From positions 1-64,000 of the forward strand of contig NZ_AUHV01000006.1 of the NCBI RefSeq assembly GCF_000423365.1: 64,000 bases of DNA. Reading direction: 5' to 3'. Source of the stretch: Maritalea myrionectae DSM 19524 (GTDB lineage Bacteria; Pseudomonadota; Alphaproteobacteria; Rhizobiales; Devosiaceae). Under the pieces are notes generated by a model. The model had not been told where the DNA came from. It saw nothing but the letters and a program-made list of their open reading frames with translations, and made no database searches. A program made the translations under genes and the position numbers. This document shows, in pieces, positions 60,716 to 64,000 of this stretch. How positions within the stretch are numbered: the stretch's first letter is position 1; every line of letters begins with the position of its first letter.

Positions 60716-60937
60716 GTTGAGCTCACTTTTCTTCGCCTATTTAGGCTAGTGCGCGGCATCCTCAGGTTCAAGAGGCGTCGTGTTGTTCAGGGCGATATTC
60801 GGCGTGCCATTTGAGCGCACCCCGACCGGACAAAACTTTAGACCAGGGCAAAAATTTGCCGCAATATTGGGCCAGTGATTGCCAGCAGCGCCCCGTGAGG
60901 GTAGAACTTAAGCCGTAAATTTGATGTCGGGGTTTTC

Positions 60938-62023
60938 ATGCGTTCATTTTGTCGTGTCATTTTGCTCGTCTTGACGTTTTTGTTGAGCGCTGGGCCGGGG
61001 ATTGCGTTGCCGCAGCTCCTGATCGACATGCGCACAGGCGAGGTATTGTTTGAAAAGGATGCGGGACGCCCTTGGCATCCGGCCTCTTTGACCAAATTGA
61101 TGACCGCCTATGCCGCGTTTGAAGCGGTGGACGCGGGGCGTCTTACGCTTGAGACGCCGGTTGTGATGTCCGAAAATGCATTGAAAGCGCCGCCGAGCAA
61201 AATGGGCTTTCCGGTGGGCACGGCCGTGACGTTGGAAGACGCGCTTTATTTGATGCTGGTGAAGTCTGCCAATGATGTGGCCATCGCTATTGGGGAGACT
61301 GTTGCGGGAACTGAACCTGAATTTGTGCGGTTGATGAACAGTCACGCTGCGAATTTGGGTCTTACGGCCACGCGCTTTGCCAATCCCAACGGGTTGCACG
61401 ACCCCAACCAGGTCACGTCCGCGCGAGACATTGCGATCCTGGCGTTTGTGATCCGGTCGCGCTATCCGCAATATGATGAGATTTTCGAAACTCGCGCGGT
61501 CAAGTTCGGCAAATCGACGTTAGAATCCTACAATATCTTGTTGGAAAAATTTCGTGGCACCACCGGCATGAAAACAGGATTCGTTTGTGCCTCTGGGTTG
61601 AATATTGTTGCGACCGCACGGCGCAATGGCCGCGAGCTTATGGCCGTGGTGTTTGGTGGCGTCACCGCGCGTGAACGCGGAGAGTTGGCCGCGTTGCTTT
61701 TGGAGCGCGGCTTTCAGGGGCGTTATGGCGGCACGCGCAAAAGCGTGACGCAAATTCCAAATTTGGCGATTGCGCCGGTCGACATGCGGCCGCAGGTGTG
61801 CGGGGCGGAAGCCAAAACCTATTTGGCGTCTCGTAAGGCTGAATTTCCGTTCGGACTTGAAGGGCAGATCAGCTATTTGAACGATGATTTGGTGCGGCGT
61901 GAAGTGCGGATAAACACGCTGGGTAAACTGGTGGATGTTGAACTGCCGCGTCCGCGCCCGGCCTATGCTTTTGTGCCGGAGCAAGTGGCTTTGCCGCGCC
62001 CACGGCCGATCATTTTACGCTAA
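60938..62023 (+). CDS. D-alanyl-D-alanine carboxypeptidase (DacF/PBP5-type)
   Basis: Trims stem peptides of peptidoglycan. 361 residues. Signal peptide cut after GIA. Ser50-Lys53 in SLTKLMTAY, SAND in VKSANDVAIAIGE, KTG at 212-214 in GMKTGFVCASG. Short C-terminal domain ending in a Pro/Arg-rich tail (PRPRPAYAFVP, PRPRPIILR) instead of a long amphipathic membrane helix, as is typical of alphaproteobacterial members. Its last 9 bp overlap ada on the other strand. Confidence 0.93.
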   Translation: MRSFCRVILLVLTFLLSAGPGIALPQLLIDMRTGEVLFEKDAGRPWHPASLTKLMTAYAAFEAVDAGRLTLETPVVMSENALKAPPSKMGFPVGTAVTLEDALYLMLVKSANDVAIAIGETVAGTEPEFVRLMNSHAANLGLTATRFANPNGLHDPNQVTSARDIAILAFVIRSRYPQYDEIFETRAVKFGKSTLESYNILLEKFRGTTGMKTGFVCASGLNIVATARRNGRELMAVVFGGVTARERGELAALLLERGFQGRYGGTRKSVTQIPNLAIAPVDMRPQVCGAEAKTYLASRKAEFPFGLEGQISYLNDDLVRREVRINTLGKLVDVELPRPRPAYAFVPEQVALPRPRPIILR

Positions 62024-63079
62024 GCGCGCTCTATTATACTTCAATTCGAGATCAATCAGCTTTTGCTTGCGCCACAAGCCGCCACCATAGCCGGTGAGCT
62101 GGCCATCTGCGCCGATGACGCGATGGCACGGAATGATGATTGCGATTTGGTTGGCACCATTGGCCCGGGCCACGGCACGTGCAGCATTGGGTTGGCCGAT
62201 CTTTTTTGCCAAGGCGCCATAGCTTGTGGTTTCGCCTACGGGGATGTCCTGTAATTCGCGCCAGACCTGGTTGGTGAACGCGGTGCCGTGCAATGCGAGT
62301 TTTAAATCAAATTGTGGCCGATCACCGGTGAAAAATTCCGCCAATTGCGCTTTTGTGATTTCCAATGCCGGGGTGGTGCCAAACCCCATTTGACCTTTGG
62401 CGGTTTTAAACAATTTGCCGAGTTCTGTGGGCAGGGCTTTGCGGTCATGAAATTCCAGCAAATGCAAATGGGTCGCGTCGGCTACCGCCACCATGGTGCC
62501 CAAGGGCGTGTCAAACCAATCGGCCTTTAGCGGGGCATCGGCGCAGAAATCACTTGGTTTAAGGCCAATATGTTTGGCAAAGGCCGTGCGAAAGGCGCTG
62601 GCCGATGAGAAGCCTGCATCGAGCTGCGCATCGATCATTTTGCCGCCTGCCTGCAAGGTGGTGAAGCTTTTGCGTAATCGACGAAGGCGCGCCATTTCCA
62701 AAAAGGTGATGCCAAACTGCCGTTTGAATGCGCGGCGCACGGTGGATGGATCTAAGCCAAACTTGACAATATCGCGTTCCTGCCAGAAATGATCGGGGCG
62801 TTCCTCCAATGCCGACACAAGGCTGCGAATGGCTTTGTTGCCATCGGCTTCGCTGGTGGTTGGGTGGCATTTTTTGCAGGCGCGATAACCCATTTCGAGC
62901 GCCTCGCTGGCGGTTTCGAAAAAGGTGCAGTTTTCCCGTTTTGGCTTTCGCGCCGGACAGGTGAGGCGGCAAAAAATGCGGGTGGAGGCAACGCCGACAA
63001 AAACACGTCCGTCAAACGCCGGGTCGCGGTTTAAGAGGGCCTGATAAAGCTGATCATCATTGGGTAATTGAAATAACAT
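62015..63079 (-). CDS. ada: Ada: methylphosphotriester/O6-methylguanine-DNA methyltransferase and regulator
   Basis: 354 residues, as E. coli Ada. Zinc-bound phosphotriester acceptor domain with Cys37, Cys41, Cys68, Cys71 (FCRLTCPARK, CKKCHP), an AraC-type HTH (about 85-180), then the O6-methylguanine transferase with acceptor Cys in IIIPCHRVIG and GYGGGLWRKQ. All parts intact, so both repair and the methylation-switched activator role should work. No alkB follows; alkA lies 8 kb away. Confidence 0.95.
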   Translation of the reverse strand: MLFQLPNDDQLYQALLNRDPAFDGRVFVGVASTRIFCRLTCPARKPKRENCTFFETASEALEMGYRACKKCHPTTSEADGNKAIRSLVSALEERPDHFWQERDIVKFGLDPSTVRRAFKRQFGITFLEMARLRRLRKSFTTLQAGGKMIDAQLDAGFSSASAFRTAFAKHIGLKPSDFCADAPLKADWFDTPLGTMVAVADATHLHLLEFHDRKALPTELGKLFKTAKGQMGFGTTPALEITKAQLAEFFTGDRPQFDLKLALHGTAFTNQVWRELQDIPVGETTSYGALAKKIGQPNAARAVARANGANQIAIIIPCHRVIGADGQLTGYGGGLWRKQKLIDLELKYNRARLA

Positions 63080-63133
63080 GTGCCCAATTTAGGCGATAAA
63101 AATCGACCTGTCTGTCTCAATTCGGGCGTTTAA

Positions 63134-63355
63134 TTATTTTTGGATGACGAAGCGGATCACGCCATTTTCGTTTTCATGGGACACCAGCTCAAACCCCTGC
63201 TTGTTGCACATGTTGGGGATGTCGATCTCCGCCAGCGGATCGGTGGCCAACAGGCAAATGGATTGCCCTTTTGTTACGTTGGCCAGCGCCTTTTCAGCCT
63301 TGATTACCGGCAGCGGGCAGTTCAGCCCGCGCGTATCCACGGTCAACCCGCTCAT
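63134..63355 (-). CDS. tusA: TusA-family sulfurtransferase
   Basis: 73 residues. DTRGLNCPLPVIKAEKAL with the persulfide Cys13 in CPLP; C-terminal GFELVSHENENG. Passes sulfur within thiouridine or molybdenum cofactor pathways in relatives. The ATG at 63355 overlaps the stop of the CAP lipoprotein gene (ATGA), which supports this start over 63376. Confidence 0.92.
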   Translation of the reverse strand: MSGLTVDTRGLNCPLPVIKAEKALANVTKGQSICLLATDPLAEIDIPNMCNKQGFELVSHENENGVIRFVIQK

Positions 63356-63816
63356 TTGGCAAGGCCGAGCACCCAATAGGTGCCGTAAGTTGAATTGGCG
63401 TCATAATGCACAGCGATTGCGGCTTTTGAGGCGAAGGGGTTCAGCAAAACTTTTGAATCTTTGGTGCTGTTGCGCCAACCAGAGAACGTGTCGGCAAATG
63501 TGGCGTAGCCAGCACTGGTGAGGCTTGCGGTTTCGCCGGGCACGTTTAGGGGTTTAGTGGCGGCCTGACTGTTGCCATTTTGGGCATATTCGAGCGTTGC
63601 GTCTTGCGCTTTCACTTGCAGGCCTGAATCAAGGGTCAACATGTTGAGGCCCTGGGATGTGCGGTATTGGTTGATCAGGTTCAGGGCGGCCTGCCGATCC
63701 AATTGCGGGTTGTTGGTATCCATGCGTGCGGTCAGTGCTGCAGGCAATTGGCTGGTCATGGTGGTGCAGGCGGCCAACGGCACGATCAACATCAATCCAA
63801 GCAATAATTTACGCAT
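63352..63816 (-). CDS. CAP-domain (SCP/PR1-like) lipoprotein
   Basis: 154 residues. Lipoprotein signal MRKLLLGLMLIVPLAAC with lipobox LAAC, then a CAP fold (LNLINQYRTSQGLNML, TFADTFSGWRNS, AAIAVHYD). Function in bacteria is mostly unknown. ATG 63816 is chosen as start of the signal; 63828 is the alternative. Translationally coupled to tusA, which is an unexpected pairing of an envelope and a cytosolic protein. Confidence 0.87.
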   Translation of the reverse strand: MRKLLLGLMLIVPLAACTTMTSQLPAALTARMDTNNPQLDRQAALNLINQYRTSQGLNMLTLDSGLQVKAQDATLEYAQNGNSQAATKPLNVPGETASLTSAGYATFADTFSGWRNSTKDSKVLLNPFASKAAIAVHYDANSTYGTYWVLGLAK

Positions 63817-63864
63817 AAAAACTCCCAACGACGCTTATCAAAAAAGGCTCTTAGCAGAGACCAT

Positions 63865-63894
63865 AAAAAACAGCCAGCAAAGCTTTGCCGGCTG
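63865..63894 (-). terminator. Intrinsic terminator of the gene entering from the right
   Basis: On the minus strand CAGCCGGCAAAG / CTTTGCTGGCTG (63871-63894, one G-T pair) followed by TTTTTT (63865-63870). It ends the unit of the partial gene at 63932. Confidence 0.92.
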
Positions 63895-63931
63895 CGTGAA
63901 AATGTGCCTGAAAAGTGCGGCGGAAATGAGA

Positions 63932-64000
63932 TCAGCGTGCGCGATCAATGCGGGTGGTAAAGCAGCTATAGGCCGCCGATCGCACATGGATAAAGTTCAC
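63932..64000 (-). CDS. C-terminal end of an unidentified protein (partial)
   Basis: The minus-strand frame is open from the window edge to a TGA at 63932-63934, giving the last 22 residues FIHVRSAAYSCFTTRIDRAR with two more at the front. The terminator just downstream supports a real gene. Too little is present to name it; the tail is Arg-rich with one Cys. Confidence 0.6.
   Translation of the reverse strand: MNFIHVRSAAYSCFTTRIDRAR

Noticed and set aside
1-64000. CRISPR arrays, insertion sequences, toxin-antitoxin pairs, riboswitches
   Set aside because: I looked for regularly spaced repeats, transposase motifs, paired small overlapping genes of known toxin types and conserved riboswitch cores, and saw none that I could support.

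Overview
The window reads as ordinary chromosome of an alphaproteobacterium. Gene families and neighbourhoods (ftsE-ftsX beside an MJ0042 zinc-ribbon protein and a CpdR-like receiver, lysA-argH facing a tlpA-type thioredoxin, DUF2125, DUF2867 and HIG1-type small membrane proteins, LivFGHMK and ProXWV transporters) point to Hyphomicrobiales (Rhizobiales). Moderate GC, chemotaxis receptors and betaine-type uptake would fit a motile, possibly marine or saline-habitat member. That placement is an inference; there is no rRNA to confirm it. I see no prophage, insertion sequence, CRISPR array, integron or plasmid gene.

Layout. 1-5.8 kb: three tandem methyl-accepting chemotaxis proteins (the first cut by the window edge) with different sensor regions but almost identical signalling tails. 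6.1-12.4 kb: methylglyoxal synthase, then a branched-chain amino acid type ABC importer (livG, livF, livH, livM), a methyltransferase, and the matching periplasmic binding protein on the other strand. 12.7-17 kb: a glycine betaine/proline-type importer with two successive binding proteins, a permease and an ATPase. 17-25.9 kb: glycerol kinase, a Blh/DUF442 phosphatase-like protein, pyruvate carboxylase, a DUF1232 protein, a Bcr/CflA-type efflux pump and ispG. 25.8-28.2 kb: an overlapping chain of HIT hydrolase, GNAT acetyltransferase and aromatic-amino-acid-type PLP decarboxylase. 28.2-37.8 kb: farnesyl-PP synthase, ribosomal protein bL32, DUF2867, fumarase C, glyoxalase II with a divergent methyltransferase, hisC-tyrC, DUF2125, ChaC and an unrecognised protein. 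37.9-46.3 kb: plsC, ftsX-ftsE, a zinc-ribbon membrane protein, a CpdR-like regulator, lysA, argH, tlpA, a maa-like acetyltransferase and a small YjfB-like protein. 46.4-52.7 kb: three small regulator-controlled units (ArsR-SRPBCC; membrane protein-GNAT-TetR; LysR with a divergent NAD-binding protein) with rhomboid protease, cobalamin adenosyltransferase and a HIG1-type protein between them. 52.7-64 kb: gluQ, alkA, esterase, HNH endonuclease, dsbB, a VTT-domain protein, tRNA-Leu(CAA), a large OmpA-family protein, a class C beta-lactamase-like hydrolase, a DacF-type carboxypeptidase, ada, tusA, a CAP-domain lipoprotein and the last codons of a further gene.

How the genes fit together. Methylglyoxal synthase, glyoxalase II and ChaC belong to methylglyoxal/glutathione metabolism, though they are scattered. 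AlkA and Ada both repair alkylated DNA. FtsEX, the CpdR-like regulator, DacF and possibly the rhomboid concern envelope growth and cell cycle. The most interesting unexplained signals are perfect or near-perfect palindromes at exactly the promoters expected for small regulators: ACTGAC-TC-GTCAGT over the -10 of the TetR cassette, ATAAC-N6-GTTAT at the ArsR start, paired TATTCA/TGAATA dyads between lysR and its neighbour, and a GGTCGA/TCGACC array before the first betaine-type binding protein. Others are the apparent +1 frame break at the start of methylglyoxal synthase, the HIT-GNAT-decarboxylase chain fused by overlap to ispG, and a duplicated two-cysteine module at the front of the OmpA-family protein.
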